DNA of 64,000 nucleotides from Caulobacter sp. (GTDB lineage: Bacteria > Pseudomonadota > Alphaproteobacteria > Caulobacterales > Caulobacteraceae), in NCBI GenBank assembly GCA_017745235.1, contig JAGHZU010000009.1:124001-188000 (forward strand), in the 5' to 3' direction. Shown here in pieces: positions 28,281-36,688 of this stretch. How positions within the stretch are numbered: position 1 is the first letter of the stretch; each line of letters begins with the position of its first letter. Position numbers and translations under genes: made by a program. Under the pieces are notes generated by a model, which was given only the letters and a program-made list of their open reading frames with translations, searched no databases and was not told the DNA's origin.

Positions 28281-29500
28281 TGTTCGTCGCTTCCGTAGGT
28301 CAGGGTGAGGCGGGCGGCGTCGAGCGTGACGACGGCCTCGCGGTCGAGGGCGGTGATCTGGGCTTCGGCGAGGCCGGAGAAGGCGGTCAGGACGTCGGGC
28401 AGGCTGGCCGAGCCCGCGCCATAGGCGGCGGTCTCCAGCTCGGCCTTCTGCTTGGCGAGCGGCAGGAGGACGTCGCGCGCCCGCAGCCATTGCTCGTGGT
28501 GCATGACGTGGTCGGCGAGGTCGGCTTCGAGCTGCGCGGCGAGCGCGTTCCGAGCGTCTTCGCGCTGCGCTTCGGCCCGACCGGCGCTGGCGGCGCGCGC
28601 GGCGATCATCGGGTCCTGGCGGCTCTTACCCCACAGCGGCAGGCTGATGCTGACGCCGGCCGAGACCATGTCGCCGAACATCGGATCGCGGCGCTGGTAG
28701 GCCACCTCCCAGCTCCAGTCAGGGCGCTTGTCGGCCTTCGCCAGATCGATATCGGCGCGGGCCTGGCGGGCGACGGCGTCCCTGGCCAGGAGGACCGGGT
28801 TGCGGTCGATGGCCGCGCGAAGCTCGCCGGGCGCAACGCCCTGGTCCGGGGGCGGTCCGACCGTCCGGGGATCGGCGTCTCCCGTCCAGCGGCCCAGCAC
28901 GGCGCGGGCGCGCGCCAGGGCCGACGCCGCCTCGCTGCGCCGGTCCTCCAGAGCCGCGCGCATCTGGGCCGCTTCCAAAGCCTGGGCCGGCCTCGAGCGG
29001 CCGGAGGCGACGCCCGCAGGGGAGGCGCTCAACAGCGGGGTCAGCTGGACGATGACGGCGTCGACGGCGTCGAGTTTGCGCTGGGCGTAATAGAGGTCGA
29101 TCCAGGCCAGGGCCGCGGCGATCCGAACCTGGCGGGCCTCGACCGCGCCGTCGGCCGTCGCCGCGACGATATCGGCCTCGGCCCGGCCGATCCGCGCCTG
29201 GCGCTTGGCGGCGCTGGGCATGTCCTGGCTGAAGCCGATTCGGCCCATGGTCATCTCGTCGGCGCCGAACCGCCCGGCCGGCCGCCCCGAGACCGGGAAG
29301 TTGTCGAGGCCGAGGGCCAGCTTGGGGTCGGGCAGGGCGCCCGCGGCCTTGGCCGAGGCCCTGGCGGCGTCGACCTGCAGGGCCGCCGCGCGCAAGGCCG
29401 GAGCCTTGGCGGCGGCGTCGAGGGCCTGGGCGTAGGTAAGCGGCGCGGCGTGGGCGGCGCTCGCCAGACCCAGGCCCGCGAGGACGTAGAGAAGGCGCAT
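28277..29500 (-). CDS. cusC: Outer-membrane efflux protein (CusC/TolC-like)
   Basis: 407 residues. Signal peptide ending ASAAHA (~1-19), then the two repeats of the TolC-type outer membrane efflux fold: long heptad-like helices (ALRAAALQVDAARASAKAAGALPDPKL) and the second repeat's VSAGVSISLPLWGKSRQDPM. Shorter than E. coli CusC and without its lipobox. Partner of CusBA. First of three overlapping genes, behind two hairpins. Confidence 0.88.
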   Translation of the reverse strand: MRLLYVLAGLGLASAAHAAPLTYAQALDAAAKAPALRAAALQVDAARASAKAAGALPDPKLALGLDNFPVSGRPAGRFGADEMTMGRIGFSQDMPSAAKRQARIGRAEADIVAATADGAVEARQVRIAAALAWIDLYYAQRKLDAVDAVIVQLTPLLSASPAGVASGRSRPAQALEAAQMRAALEDRRSEAASALARARAVLGRWTGDADPRTVGPPPDQGVAPGELRAAIDRNPVLLARDAVARQARADIDLAKADKRPDWSWEVAYQRRDPMFGDMVSAGVSISLPLWGKSRQDPMIAARAASAGRAEAQREDARNALAAQLEADLADHVMHHEQWLRARDVLLPLAKQKAELETAAYGAGSASLPDVLTAFSGLAEAQITALDREAVVTLDAARLTLTYGSDEQ

Positions 29501-29546
29501 GGATACGACCTTGAGATTTCAGGAGGGACGGCGCGCTGCGAGGGCG

Positions 29547-29580
29547 CCCCGGCGAGTTGTTTGCAGCCACCTCGCCGGGG
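29547..29580. terminator. Hairpin upstream of cusC
   Basis: CCCCGGCGAG, 14-nt loop, CTCGCCGGGG: a perfect 10-bp stem in the 132-bp gap between the small exported protein and cusC. It could be a partial terminator setting the level of the pump relative to the upstream small genes. Confidence 0.5.
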
Positions 29581-29591
29581 CCGGATGCGAA

Positions 29592-29620
29592 GGACGGGGG
29601 GAGGGGATCAGCCCCCGTCC
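29592..29620. terminator. Second hairpin after the small exported protein gene
   Basis: GGACGGGGG, 11-nt loop, CCCCCGTCC, starting 13 bp after the stop of the 75-residue gene. With the neighbouring stem it makes a two-hairpin block before cusC. No T-run is present. Confidence 0.45.
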
Positions 29621-29632
29621 CTCACGCCCGAA

Positions 29633-29860
29633 CTAGCGCGGCGGGTTGGCCTCAGGCTTGGCCGCGGCGGTGCGGAATTTGCCGTGCGAGCAATCCGCCG
29701 GCATGTCGCAGATCCAGTCGGACCGTCGGAAGACGTCCTTGGGATTGACCGACGCCGGGCGGGCTTGCAGGTGGCCGCAATCGGTCCGGGCGGCCGCCGA
29801 GGCGGTGGCGGCGGACACCAGGCTGGCCGCGATGGCCAGGGCGAGAAGACGCGAAGACAT
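29633..29860 (-). CDS. Small exported Cys-containing protein in the copper island
   Basis: 75 residues: signal peptide (MSSRLLALAIAASLVSAATASA) and a ~50-residue mature part with three cysteines (DCGHLQ; WICDMPADCSHG) and two histidines. ATG 29860 follows AAGGA with 7-nt spacing; the 92-residue extension is not needed. Its place between a Cys/Met-rich protein and the cus operon suggests periplasmic copper binding (inference). Family not recognised. Confidence 0.65.
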   Translation of the reverse strand: MSSRLLALAIAASLVSAATASAAARTDCGHLQARPASVNPKDVFRRSDWICDMPADCSHGKFRTAAAKPEANPPR

Positions 29861-29971
29861 GAATTCATCCTTGAAGATCAGGAGCCGGCCCGCGCAGGCG
29901 CGGGCGACCACGCACGGTCCATGCGGACCGGCGCGGAACGAACGATGGCGGACAGGCCTTGGGCCGGTCCG

Positions 29972-30334
29972 TTAGGCCAGGGTTCGAGGTGGCGGATCTT
30001 CGGGGATGAGGACGCGCGTGCGGCCGCTGGTGTTGGACCAGCTGACCTCGGCACGATAGCTGACCACGACTGGCGTCAGGACGGCTTCGCACGGCAGGGC
30101 GATCGAGATAGCGCAGGTCACCGCGCAGGCCTTGACGCAATCCTTGGCCGACATGGACTTGCCATGGTCGCAGCACGGATCAGCCGAGGTCGCCTCATCG
30201 CCGGACGCGGACATCGATGCCGTCGCCATCGCGCCCATGCCCGCCATGTCGCAATCGGCCCGCGCGGCGCTGACCGCCATCGGGCTGAGAGTGAGGGCCA
30301 GGGCGGCCAGGAGGGCGAGCGCGTGTCGCAGCAT
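29972..30334 (-). CDS. Cys/Met-rich exported protein, probable copper binding
   Basis: 120 residues from ATG 30334: hydrophobic signal (ALALLAALALTLSPMAVSAARA), then a stretch dense in potential Cu ligands (CDMAGMGAMATASMSAS; DPCCDHGKSMSAKDCVKAC). Its position as first gene of the minus-strand copper operon and its composition recall CopL-like and other small Cu-inducible periplasmic proteins, but no family match is claimed. A start eight codons earlier is possible. Confidence 0.65.
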   Translation of the reverse strand: MLRHALALLAALALTLSPMAVSAARADCDMAGMGAMATASMSASGDEATSADPCCDHGKSMSAKDCVKACAVTCAISIALPCEAVLTPVVVSYRAEVSWSNTSGRTRVLIPEDPPPRTLA

Positions 30335-30405
30335 GCGATCAAGATAGTCCAACAGCACGGCTTCGTCAGTACGGATGGTCCCGGAGCCCCTTCGAAAACG
30401 GCGCC

Positions 30406-30431
30406 ATACGGGATGGGCGTGTGAGTGTTAC
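30406..30431 (-). promoter_or_regulatory. ECF-type promoter candidate for the minus-strand copper genes
   Basis: On the minus strand GTAAC (30431-30427) is followed 16 nt later by CGTAT (30410-30406), the general shape of ECF promoters with an AAC-containing -35. The -10 CGTA and the 16-nt spacer match the three TGAGGG promoters of this island, but the -35 differs. About 72 bp upstream of the Cys/Met-rich gene. Confidence 0.45.
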
Positions 30432-30605
30432 GCGCCCCGTGCGCCGTCCCCTCGAATTATCTGCGCCTGCGGCGAAAATGTTTTCGGGGACGGAGCAGCG
30501 TGCTGGCGTGGTCGCCGACCCAAGGACCGTCGCAGCCTGTGGACCGGGCAGGCCGCCTTGCGCATAGATGACGTCACGCCCTTCGGAAGCTGGCGCGATA
30601 TCCCG

Positions 30606-30631
30606 TGAGGGCTTTTCGCCAGCCGTGCGTA
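30606..30631 (+). promoter_or_regulatory. Promoter of the ECF trio: TGAGGG-N16-CGTA
   Basis: TGAGGG at 30606-30611, 16 nt, CGTA at 30628-30631, 30 bp before the anti-sigma start. The same two boxes with identical spacing precede the CopA and CopC operons, so this is probably the autoregulated promoter of the local sigma factor. Confidence 0.7.
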
Positions 30632-30661
30632 AGGCGCGGTGAAAAGGTCAGGGGATCGACC

Positions 30662-30949
30662 ATGAGCGACAAGCTCGACCAACTCCTGGCGGCGATGCGC
30701 AAGCAGCCGCCAGCCGACTTGCCGGGCCTTGAAGGCCAGGTCTTCGCCAGGATCGCCTCCTGGCGCGAACGCCGCCAGGTCTCGGGCGCGCTCTTGCCGC
30801 TGCGCGCCGCTTCGATCGTGGCCGCGCTGGGGCTGGGCATGGTGGGCGGCAGCCTGGCGGCGAACGCCGCGGCCCGCACGCCTCCGGAAATCTCGGCCTT
30901 CTCGGTCGACGCGCACTTGGCGCCGTCGACGCTGCTGGGCGGCCGCTGA
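30662..30949 (+). CDS. CnrY-like membrane anti-sigma factor
   Basis: 95 residues: cytoplasmic N-terminal part (MSDKLDQLLAAMRKQPPADL...), one transmembrane segment (~47-65, ASIVAALGLGMVGGSLAAN) and a short periplasmic tail. Size, topology and position before a CnrX-like sensor and an ECF sigma gene match CnrY-type anti-sigma factors, which are poorly conserved in sequence. It would hold the sigma factor until copper is sensed. Two bases separate it from the next start. Confidence 0.75.
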   Translation: MSDKLDQLLAAMRKQPPADLPGLEGQVFARIASWRERRQVSGALLPLRAASIVAALGLGMVGGSLAANAAARTPPEISAFSVDAHLAPSTLLGGR

Positions 30950-30951
30950 CG

Positions 30952-31392
30952 ATGCCGCGCATCTCCAGGGGCGCCGTCCTGACCGTCGTCCTGGCGCTGC
31001 TGGCGGGGCTGGCCGGCGGGTGGGTCGGGTCAGGGCGAGGCTTGCCCGACCGTCATCCCAAATCCCTGCACGAGATGGTGCACCACGAACTTCAGCTGAC
31101 CGCCGCTCAGGATCGCCAGTTGGAAAGCCTGGAGCAGGACTTCGCCGTGCGCCGGCGCGCTCGCGAGGCCGAGTTGCGCGCGGCGAACGCCCAGCTGGCG
31201 GCGGCGATCCAGGCGCGTCATGAATACGGACCCGAGGTCGAGACCGCCGTGGAACGCTTCCATGCCGCCATGGGCGCGCTGCAACTGGAGACGGTCCAGC
31301 ACGTCCTGGCGATGCGCAAGGTGCTCACGCCCGAGCAGGCCGCCAAGTTCGATCGCCGCGTCAGCGAAGCGCTCACGACCGAGCAGCCGTGA
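30952..31392 (+). CDS. CnrX-like periplasmic heavy-metal sensor
   Basis: 146 residues: N-terminal membrane anchor (~8-28), then an all-helical periplasmic domain of the ZraP/CnrX Metal_resist fold (SLHEMVHHELQLTAAQDRQLESLEQDFAVRR, and later MRKVLTPEQAAKFDRRV). His/Met residues at the start of the domain (HEMVHHEL) are the likely metal site. By analogy with CnrX it receives metal and passes the signal to the anti-sigma protein. Its stop overlaps the sigma GTG. Confidence 0.85.
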   Translation: MPRISRGAVLTVVLALLAGLAGGWVGSGRGLPDRHPKSLHEMVHHELQLTAAQDRQLESLEQDFAVRRRAREAELRAANAQLAAAIQARHEYGPEVETAVERFHAAMGALQLETVQHVLAMRKVLTPEQAAKFDRRVSEALTTEQP

Positions 31393-31961
31393 CGTCGAGC
31401 GCTGGCGACGCCGAGGACGCCGTCCTCGCCCAGCGGGCGGCGCAGGGCGACGAGCGCGCCTTCGCCCAGTTGATGCGTCGCCACAAGGGGCCGCTGCACG
31501 CCTTTGCGCGCCGCAATGTCGGCGACCCGGAGACGGCCCTGGAAGTCGTGCAGGAAAGCTTTGTCGCCGCATGGAGGGCGCTGGGCCGCTACGATGCGGC
31601 GCGGCCCTTCGGCGCCTGGATGCGGACGATCGTGCTCAACAAGTGCCGCGACCGGGGGCGCCGGCTCCTGGTGCGGCGGATGATCCTGGGCGAGCGGTCG
31701 ATCGACGCCCCCGGCGCTCCTGACTACGCCGATCCCGAGCCTGGCCCCGAAGCGACGACCGTTCGCGCCGGCGAGATCGCCCGCCTGGAAGCGGCGATCG
31801 CCCGATTGCCCGGCCAGCTCAAGGAACCGTTGATCCTGACCTACCTGGAAGGCTACTCCCAGCAGGAAGCCGCCGATCTGCTGAATCTCAGCGTCAAGAC
31901 CGTGGAGACGCGCGCCTATCGGGCCCGCAAGCGTCTGGCCGACTGGCTGGAACGCCCCTGA
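31389..31961 (+). CDS. ECF sigma factor (CnrH-like) of the copper island
   Basis: 190 residues from GTG 31389. Region 2 (~25-95) includes VQESFVAAWRALGRYDAARPFGAWMRTI; region 4 (~135-185) includes LIERLPGQ-type LPGQLKEPLILTYLEGYSQQEAADLLNLSVKTVETRAYRARKRL. Four-base overlap with the sensor gene. I infer it drives TGAGGG-N16-CGTA promoters before its own operon, copA and copC. Confidence 0.93.
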   Translation: MTSSAGDAEDAVLAQRAAQGDERAFAQLMRRHKGPLHAFARRNVGDPETALEVVQESFVAAWRALGRYDAARPFGAWMRTIVLNKCRDRGRRLLVRRMILGERSIDAPGAPDYADPEPGPEATTVRAGEIARLEAAIARLPGQLKEPLILTYLEGYSQQEAADLLNLSVKTVETRAYRARKRLADWLERP

Positions 31962-31978
31962 ACTTTTTGGCGGCCCGT

Positions 31979-32004
31979 TGAGGGGGAACGGCGCGGGCTG
32001 CGTA
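31979..32004 (+). promoter_or_regulatory. Promoter of copA operon: TGAGGG-N16-CGTA
   Basis: TGAGGG 31979-31984, 16 nt, CGTA 32001-32004, 57 bp before the CopA start and just after the sigma gene stop. Identical boxes and spacing to 30606 and to the copC promoter. Confidence 0.7.
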
Positions 32005-32061
32005 GCATCCGGTGAAATCGCGTCGCGGCGATCCGTCGACGCGCCATGCCAAAGGGCTGTC

Positions 32062-33924
32062 ATGCATCGATCCCGCACGGAGCTGGAGCGCCGTCACTTT
32101 CTGCAATCGCTGGCCGTGATCGGGGGCGGCGCCGCCCTGGCCGGTCTGCTGCCGGGCTGGGCCAGGGCCGCCCAGGGCGGCGATCCCGGTCGCTCGCCGC
32201 CGGCCCTGACCGGCTCGGACATCAAGCTGACCATCAGCCACACGCCAGTTACGATCGACGGCGTCGCCAGCCATGCCGTGACGGTCAATGGAACCGTGCC
32301 TGGGCCGCTGATCCGCCTGAAGGAAGGCCAGACGGTTCGCCTATCGGTGACCAATGGCCTCGACGAGGACACCTCGATCCACTGGCATGGCCTCCTGGTG
32401 CCGTTCCAGATGGACGGCGTGCCCGGCGTCAGCTTCCCCGGCATCAAGCCTGGCGAAACCTTCGTCTACGAGTTCCAGGTCCGCCAGTCGGGGACCTATT
32501 GGTACCACAGCCATTCGGGCCTGCAGGAGCAGATGGGTCATTACGGCCCGATCATCATCGACCCGGCCGGCGAGGACCCGATCGCCTATGACCGCGAACA
32601 CGTGGTGGTGCTGTCGGACTTCAGCCGCCTGCATCCCCACCAGATCTTCAAGAAGCTCAAGCAGCAGAGCGGCGCCTTCAACTATCAGCGCCAGACCTTG
32701 AGCGGCCTGCTGGCGGGCAGGGACCAGACCCTGGCCGAGCGGCTGGACTGGGCCAAGATGCTGATGGACCCGACCGACATCTCCGACGTCACGGGCGCGG
32801 CCTACACCTTCCTGGTGAACGGTCACGGCCCCCAGGACAACTGGACCGCCTTGTTCGCGCCCGGCGAGCGTGTGCGCCTGCGGTTCATCAACGCCGCCGC
32901 CCAATCGGTCTTCAACGTTCGCATCCCGGGCCTGCGCCTGACCGTCGTGGCCGCCGACGGCCAGGCGGTGCGCCCCGTCGAGGTCGACGAGTTCCAGATC
33001 GGCAACGCCGAGACCTACGACGTCATCGTCCGGCCCACCGAAGACAAGGCCTTCACCATCGTCTCGGAGTCGGTCGACCGGTCCGGGTTGGGCCGCGCCA
33101 CCCTGGCGCCGCGTCCGGGCATGAGCGCCGATGTCCCGCCCGTGCGCAAGCGGCCCCTGACCACCATGCGCGACATGGGCATGGACATGGGCGGCATGGA
33201 CATGAGCGGCATGGGCGGGATGGATCATGGCGCGATGGACATGGCGGGCATGGATCATGCCGCAATGGACCACGAGGCGGCGCCCGCCAAACCGGCTCCC
33301 GGGATGGCGGCGCCTCGAGCGCGCGGCGGCGACGTGATGGGCAAGATGGATATGGGCGGCATGGACATGTCGATGCGCAATCCGGACAACGCCCCCCAGA
33401 TCAAGCTTGGGCCCGGCGTCCAGACCATCGCCCCGATGCCAATGGACCGAACCGGAGAGGCAGGCCAGGGTCTCGAAAGCGTCGGCCACCGGGTGCTTGT
33501 CTATCGCGACCTGGTGGCCCTGGAGCCCAACGTTGACACCCGCGCGCCCGAGCGCGGGCTGGAGATCCGCCTGACCGGCAACATGGAGCGGTTCATGTGG
33601 GGCTTCGACGGTCGAAAATACAGCGATCGCCCGCCGCCCTACGCCTTCCGCAGCGGTGAGCGGGTGCGGGTCACCCTGGTCAACGACACCATGATGGCTC
33701 ACCCCATCCACCTGCACGGCCACTTTTTCGAGCTGACCTTCGGGCCGACGGGGCGCCTGCCGCGCAAGCACACGGTGATCGTTCTGCCAGGCGGGCGCGT
33801 GAGCTTCGACTTCACCGCCGAGACCGGCGACTGGGCGTTCCACTGCCACATGCTCTACCACATGCACGCAGGCATGTTTCAGGTCTTCAGCGTGCGCGAC
33901 CAGCTTGCGGAGGCCGCCCGATGA
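32062..33924 (+). CDS. copA: Periplasmic multicopper oxidase CopA (PcoA-like)
   Basis: 620 residues. Tat signal with Arg10-Arg11 (ERRHFLQSL). Copper-site motifs are complete: HWHG at 107-110, WYHSHSG at 147-153, HPIHLHG from 547 and HCHMLYHMHAGMF from 594 (type 1 Cys with the type 3 histidines). A long Met/His-rich insert (~374-440, repeats of MGGMD, MDHGAM and GMDM) is the usual copper-storage region of CopA/PcoA. It oxidises Cu(I) to Cu(II) and sequesters copper. Start at ATG 32062; earlier in-frame codons precede the Tat signal and contain the promoter. Overlaps copB by ATGA. Confidence 0.95.
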   Translation: MHRSRTELERRHFLQSLAVIGGGAALAGLLPGWARAAQGGDPGRSPPALTGSDIKLTISHTPVTIDGVASHAVTVNGTVPGPLIRLKEGQTVRLSVTNGLDEDTSIHWHGLLVPFQMDGVPGVSFPGIKPGETFVYEFQVRQSGTYWYHSHSGLQEQMGHYGPIIIDPAGEDPIAYDREHVVVLSDFSRLHPHQIFKKLKQQSGAFNYQRQTLSGLLAGRDQTLAERLDWAKMLMDPTDISDVTGAAYTFLVNGHGPQDNWTALFAPGERVRLRFINAAAQSVFNVRIPGLRLTVVAADGQAVRPVEVDEFQIGNAETYDVIVRPTEDKAFTIVSESVDRSGLGRATLAPRPGMSADVPPVRKRPLTTMRDMGMDMGGMDMSGMGGMDHGAMDMAGMDHAAMDHEAAPAKPAPGMAAPRARGGDVMGKMDMGGMDMSMRNPDNAPQIKLGPGVQTIAPMPMDRTGEAGQGLESVGHRVLVYRDLVALEPNVDTRAPERGLEIRLTGNMERFMWGFDGRKYSDRPPPYAFRSGERVRVTLVNDTMMAHPIHLHGHFFELTFGPTGRLPRKHTVIVLPGGRVSFDFTAETGDWAFHCHMLYHMHAGMFQVFSVRDQLAEAAR

Positions 33925-34889
33925 AGGCCTCCCTGATCGCGCTGCTGCCGGCGCTCTGGGCGGCGCCCGCCCTGGCTCAACACGCCGGGCATGCTCCGGC
34001 GCCGACCAGCGCCGAGCCCGCGACGGCGCCTGCCAAGCCGGTCGACCCGCACGCCGGACATGACATGAGCGCCATGCCGGACATGGCCGCGACGCCAGCT
34101 GCGGCGGACGCCGACGGAGCGCCGACCCAGGGCGACGGAGCGCCGCCCTTGCCCGACCACGAGACCGCTGCGCCGTCCCCGCCCACTGATCACCTGGCCG
34201 ACAAGGTCTACGATCCGGCGGCCATGGACCGCGCCCGCGCTGTCCTTCGCAGCGAGCATGGCGGCGCGCAGGCCTCTCAGGTGATGGCCAATCTTCTCGA
34301 GTATCGCGCCCGCCCGGGCGGCGACGGCTATCATTGGGATGGCGAGGCCTGGTTTGGCGGCGACCTCAATCGCCTGGTGCTGAAGTCCGAGGGCGAAGGC
34401 GATCGCCGTGGGATCGAGGACGCTGAGGTCCAGGCGCTCTACTCGCGGGCCGTGGGCCTCTACACCGACTTCCAGGTCGGGGTCCGCCAGGACCTCGAGC
34501 CCAAGTCGCGGACCTACGCCACGGTCGGCTTTGAAACCCTGCTGCCCTACTGGATCGAGGCCGGCGGCGCGCTCTTCCTCTCGACCAAGGGCGATGTCCT
34601 GGGGCGGGTTGAGGGCTCGATCGACTGGCGTCTCACCCAGCGGCTGATCCTGCAGCCGCGCGCCGAACTCAATCTCGCCGCCCAGGACATTCCCGAGACC
34701 GCGACCGGTTCAGGCCTCTCCGATGGCGAGCTGGGCCTGCGCCTGCGCTACGAAACCCGCCGCGAGTTTGCGCCCTATGTCGGCGTCAGCTGGAGCCGGC
34801 GGTTTGGCCAGACCGCCGACTACGCCCGCGCACGTGGCCAGGATGTCTCGGACACCAGTTTCGTCGTCGGCCTGCGGGCCTGGTTCTAG
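33921..34889 (+). CDS. copB: Outer-membrane copper resistance protein CopB
   Basis: 322 residues. Signal peptide ending ALA (~1-19), a His/Met/Pro-rich N-terminal segment (HAGHAPAP, DPHAGHDMSAMPDM), then the CopB beta-barrel from ~100 (HWDGEAWFGGDLNRLVLKSEGEG, SRAVGLYTDFQVGVRQDL) ending in a C-terminal Phe (GLRAWF). Works with CopA in periplasmic/outer-membrane copper sequestration. Confidence 0.93.
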   Translation: MKASLIALLPALWAAPALAQHAGHAPAPTSAEPATAPAKPVDPHAGHDMSAMPDMAATPAAADADGAPTQGDGAPPLPDHETAAPSPPTDHLADKVYDPAAMDRARAVLRSEHGGAQASQVMANLLEYRARPGGDGYHWDGEAWFGGDLNRLVLKSEGEGDRRGIEDAEVQALYSRAVGLYTDFQVGVRQDLEPKSRTYATVGFETLLPYWIEAGGALFLSTKGDVLGRVEGSIDWRLTQRLILQPRAELNLAAQDIPETATGSGLSDGELGLRLRYETRREFAPYVGVSWSRRFGQTADYARARGQDVSDTSFVVGLRAWF

Positions 34890-34926
34890 GCGGCGATCCC
34901 TTCAACCTTTTCCGAGGAGCCTGACC

Positions 34927-35268
34927 ATGAAAACGCTGTCCGTCGCCGCGAGCCTCGCGGCTCTCACCCTGGTCGCCCAGCCCGCGGCGGCCCAGATGAC
35001 GGGCATGGATGACCATGCCGGTCATGCAGGACATGGCGCCGCACCTGCCGCAGCTACGTCGGTGGAGGCCGTCGGCGTTGTGCGCGCGCTCGACGCCAAG
35101 GCCGGCAAGCTGACCCTGGCCCATGAGGCGATCCCGGCGCTGAAATGGCCGCCCATGACCATGGCCTTCAAGGTCGCCGATCCGGAGCTGCTGAACGGTC
35201 TCACCGTCGGCAAAAAGGTTCGCTTCAAGCTGCAGGGCCAGACCATCGTCGGACTGACGGCGCTTTAG
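34927..35268 (+). CDS. CusF-like periplasmic copper chaperone
   Basis: 113 residues: signal peptide (ending PAAAQ), a His/Met segment (MDDHAGHAGHG), and an OB-fold CusF domain with ligands His66, Trp74, Met77 and Met79 (KWPPMTMAF) in exact CusF spacing. Delivers Cu(I)/Ag(I) to the Cus pump or CopA. Third gene of the plus-strand operon, behind GAGGAG. The domain also occurs fused to CusB in this island. Confidence 0.9.
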   Translation: MKTLSVAASLAALTLVAQPAAAQMTGMDDHAGHAGHGAAPAAATSVEAVGVVRALDAKAGKLTLAHEAIPALKWPPMTMAFKVADPELLNGLTVGKKVRFKLQGQTIVGLTAL

Positions 35269-35278
35269 AGCGGAGCCC

Positions 35279-35301
35279 GGGCGGGCCCGGCCGGCCCGCC
35301 C
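35279..35301. terminator. GC-rich hairpin between the CusF-like gene and copD
   Basis: GGGCGGGCC-cggcc-GGCCCGCCC, a perfect 9-bp stem 11 bp after the CusF-like stop, between convergent operons. No T-tract. Confidence 0.65.
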
Positions 35302-35359
35302 TAACGCCGTGGAGGTGTCCGCCGCCTACGGTTCTCCAGGTCCCGGGAGGCGCTTGCGG

Positions 35360-36286
35360 CTACTGGGCGCTGATTGGCGCCAGCCGCCCCAGCCAGGCGA
35401 CCAGAAGCGCCAGCGTCAGGGCCGCCCCGAACTCCAGGAGAAGGCTGCGGCGGAGATGGGCGACCGCCGCGCTCGCCTGGCTTGGATCATCGAGGCCGGC
35501 GCGCAGGGCGGGTGTCAGGCGAAAACGATTGGCGGCGGCCAGCAACACCATGGCGCCGAATATCGCCAGCTTGAGAAGCAGCAGTCGGCCGTAGAGGCTT
35601 GTGGCCAGGGCCGGCCAGCCGGCCGGTCCGACCAGGAACCAGCCGTTGACCAGGCCGCTGGCGACCAGCGTCGCGACCACGGCGGAACCGACGCCGGAAA
35701 AGCCGGCCAGGGCGCTCTGGAACGCGCGCAAGCTGTCGTCGCCGAGCGGGCGCTGGACGGCCAGGCCGGCGAAGAACGCCAGAGCGCCGATCCAGACCGC
35801 TGCGGTCACGAGGTGGAGGATGTCGGCGCCAAGATGGATGACGCCTGCAAGCCCCTCGTTCGCCGCGCCGTGGCCCATCCAGGCCATGCTGACGGTGGCG
35901 ATCGCGCCGAGCCCAGACGTCGGGAGCCAACTGGAGCGACCAAAGCGCGGGCTCAGCAGCAGAACCACCGAGAGCGCGGCGGCCAGCGCGCGCACGACCG
36001 AGGACACGCCCATGGCCATCTCTGTGAGCACCGAGATCAGCGTGGCCGGATCGAAAGCCGCCGAGAAGGATCCGGCGACGTTTGCGGTCTGCAGGAGAAG
36101 GCCGGTCACGCTGGCCATGGCGAGCAGCGCGCCCGCGCCGGCCAGAAGCCGTCGCGGCCAGCCGAGCGCTGCGGCGCTCAACGGGCCCTGCGCGGGCAGG
36201 GCGTAGACGGCGAACAGCGCCCCACCCATCAGCACGAAGCTCGCCGCGTACTGCGCCCAGCGCAGCAGGACGATCGCGGTCTCCAT
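35360..36286 (-). CDS. copD: Inner-membrane copper resistance protein CopD
   Basis: 308 residues with about eight transmembrane segments and family motifs in the second half (HLGADILHLVTAAVWIGALAFF, RFSGVGS-like FSGVGSAVVATLVASGLVNGW, YGRLLLLKLAIFGAMVLLAAANRFRL). CopD works with periplasmic CopC in copper uptake or homeostasis. Three bases separate it from the copC stop upstream. Confidence 0.93.
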   Translation of the reverse strand: METAIVLLRWAQYAASFVLMGGALFAVYALPAQGPLSAAALGWPRRLLAGAGALLAMASVTGLLLQTANVAGSFSAAFDPATLISVLTEMAMGVSSVVRALAAALSVVLLLSPRFGRSSWLPTSGLGAIATVSMAWMGHGAANEGLAGVIHLGADILHLVTAAVWIGALAFFAGLAVQRPLGDDSLRAFQSALAGFSGVGSAVVATLVASGLVNGWFLVGPAGWPALATSLYGRLLLLKLAIFGAMVLLAAANRFRLTPALRAGLDDPSQASAAVAHLRRSLLLEFGAALTLALLVAWLGRLAPISAQ

Positions 36287-36289
36287 CGG

Positions 36290-36652
36290 CTACTTCACCG
36301 TGAAGGCGAGGGTCCCGTCCATGCGGTGACCGTCGTCGGCCGCGGCGGCATGCCAGGTGATCTTGTAGGTCCCCGCCATAAGCCGGCCGGTCGGCACGCC
36401 GGTGATGGTCTTCCTGTCGGCGGAAACCGTGGTCTTCACCGGCGCCTTCATGCCGTCGGCCATCGCCAGGTCGAAGGTCGAAAAGGCCGGGGCCAGCTTT
36501 TCGCTGAAGGTCAGGCGGATCGCCTTGGGCGCGGCCACGATCGAATTGGCGGCGGGATCGGACGAGACCAGCTTGGCATGAGCGCTGGCTTGGCCGGCTG
36601 ACAAGGTAGCGGCCGAAAGGACGGCGGTGAGGAAGAGCGCGCGGAGGGCCAT
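36290..36652 (-). CDS. copC: Periplasmic copper-binding protein CopC
   Basis: 120 residues. Signal peptide ending ASA gives a mature N-terminus HAKLVSSDPAAN with the conserved N-terminal His copper ligand; the C-terminal DDGHRMDGTLAFTV carries the second His/Asp site. Start at ATG 36652; the longer open frame to 36799 runs through its promoter and the ATPase relic. Operon with copD. Confidence 0.94.
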   Translation of the reverse strand: MALRALFLTAVLSAATLSAGQASAHAKLVSSDPAANSIVAAPKAIRLTFSEKLAPAFSTFDLAMADGMKAPVKTTVSADRKTITGVPTGRLMAGTYKITWHAAAADDGHRMDGTLAFTVK

Positions 36653-36688
36653 GGAAGGGTCCTGTTCAGGGTCGACTTGCCTCTGGTC

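Larger units (their letters stand above)
30335..30661. promoter_or_regulatory. Divergent control region of the copper island
   Basis: 327 bp between the Cys/Met-rich gene (minus) and the anti-sigma gene (plus). It contains an ECF-type promoter candidate on each strand (given separately), a CGAAAA-TG-TTTTCG dyad at 30473-30486 and a TGACGTCA octamer near 30568. Open frames in it have no recognisable product. Confidence 0.6.

Noticed and set aside
30375..30608. 77-codon plus-strand frame in the copper control region
   Set aside because: Contains the dyads and ends at the sigma promoter; no ribosome site or homology signal.
33150..33380. Repeated ATGGAC/GGCATG units inside copA, considered as a DNA repeat
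   Set aside because: They encode the Met/His-rich copper-binding segment normal for CopA/PcoA proteins.
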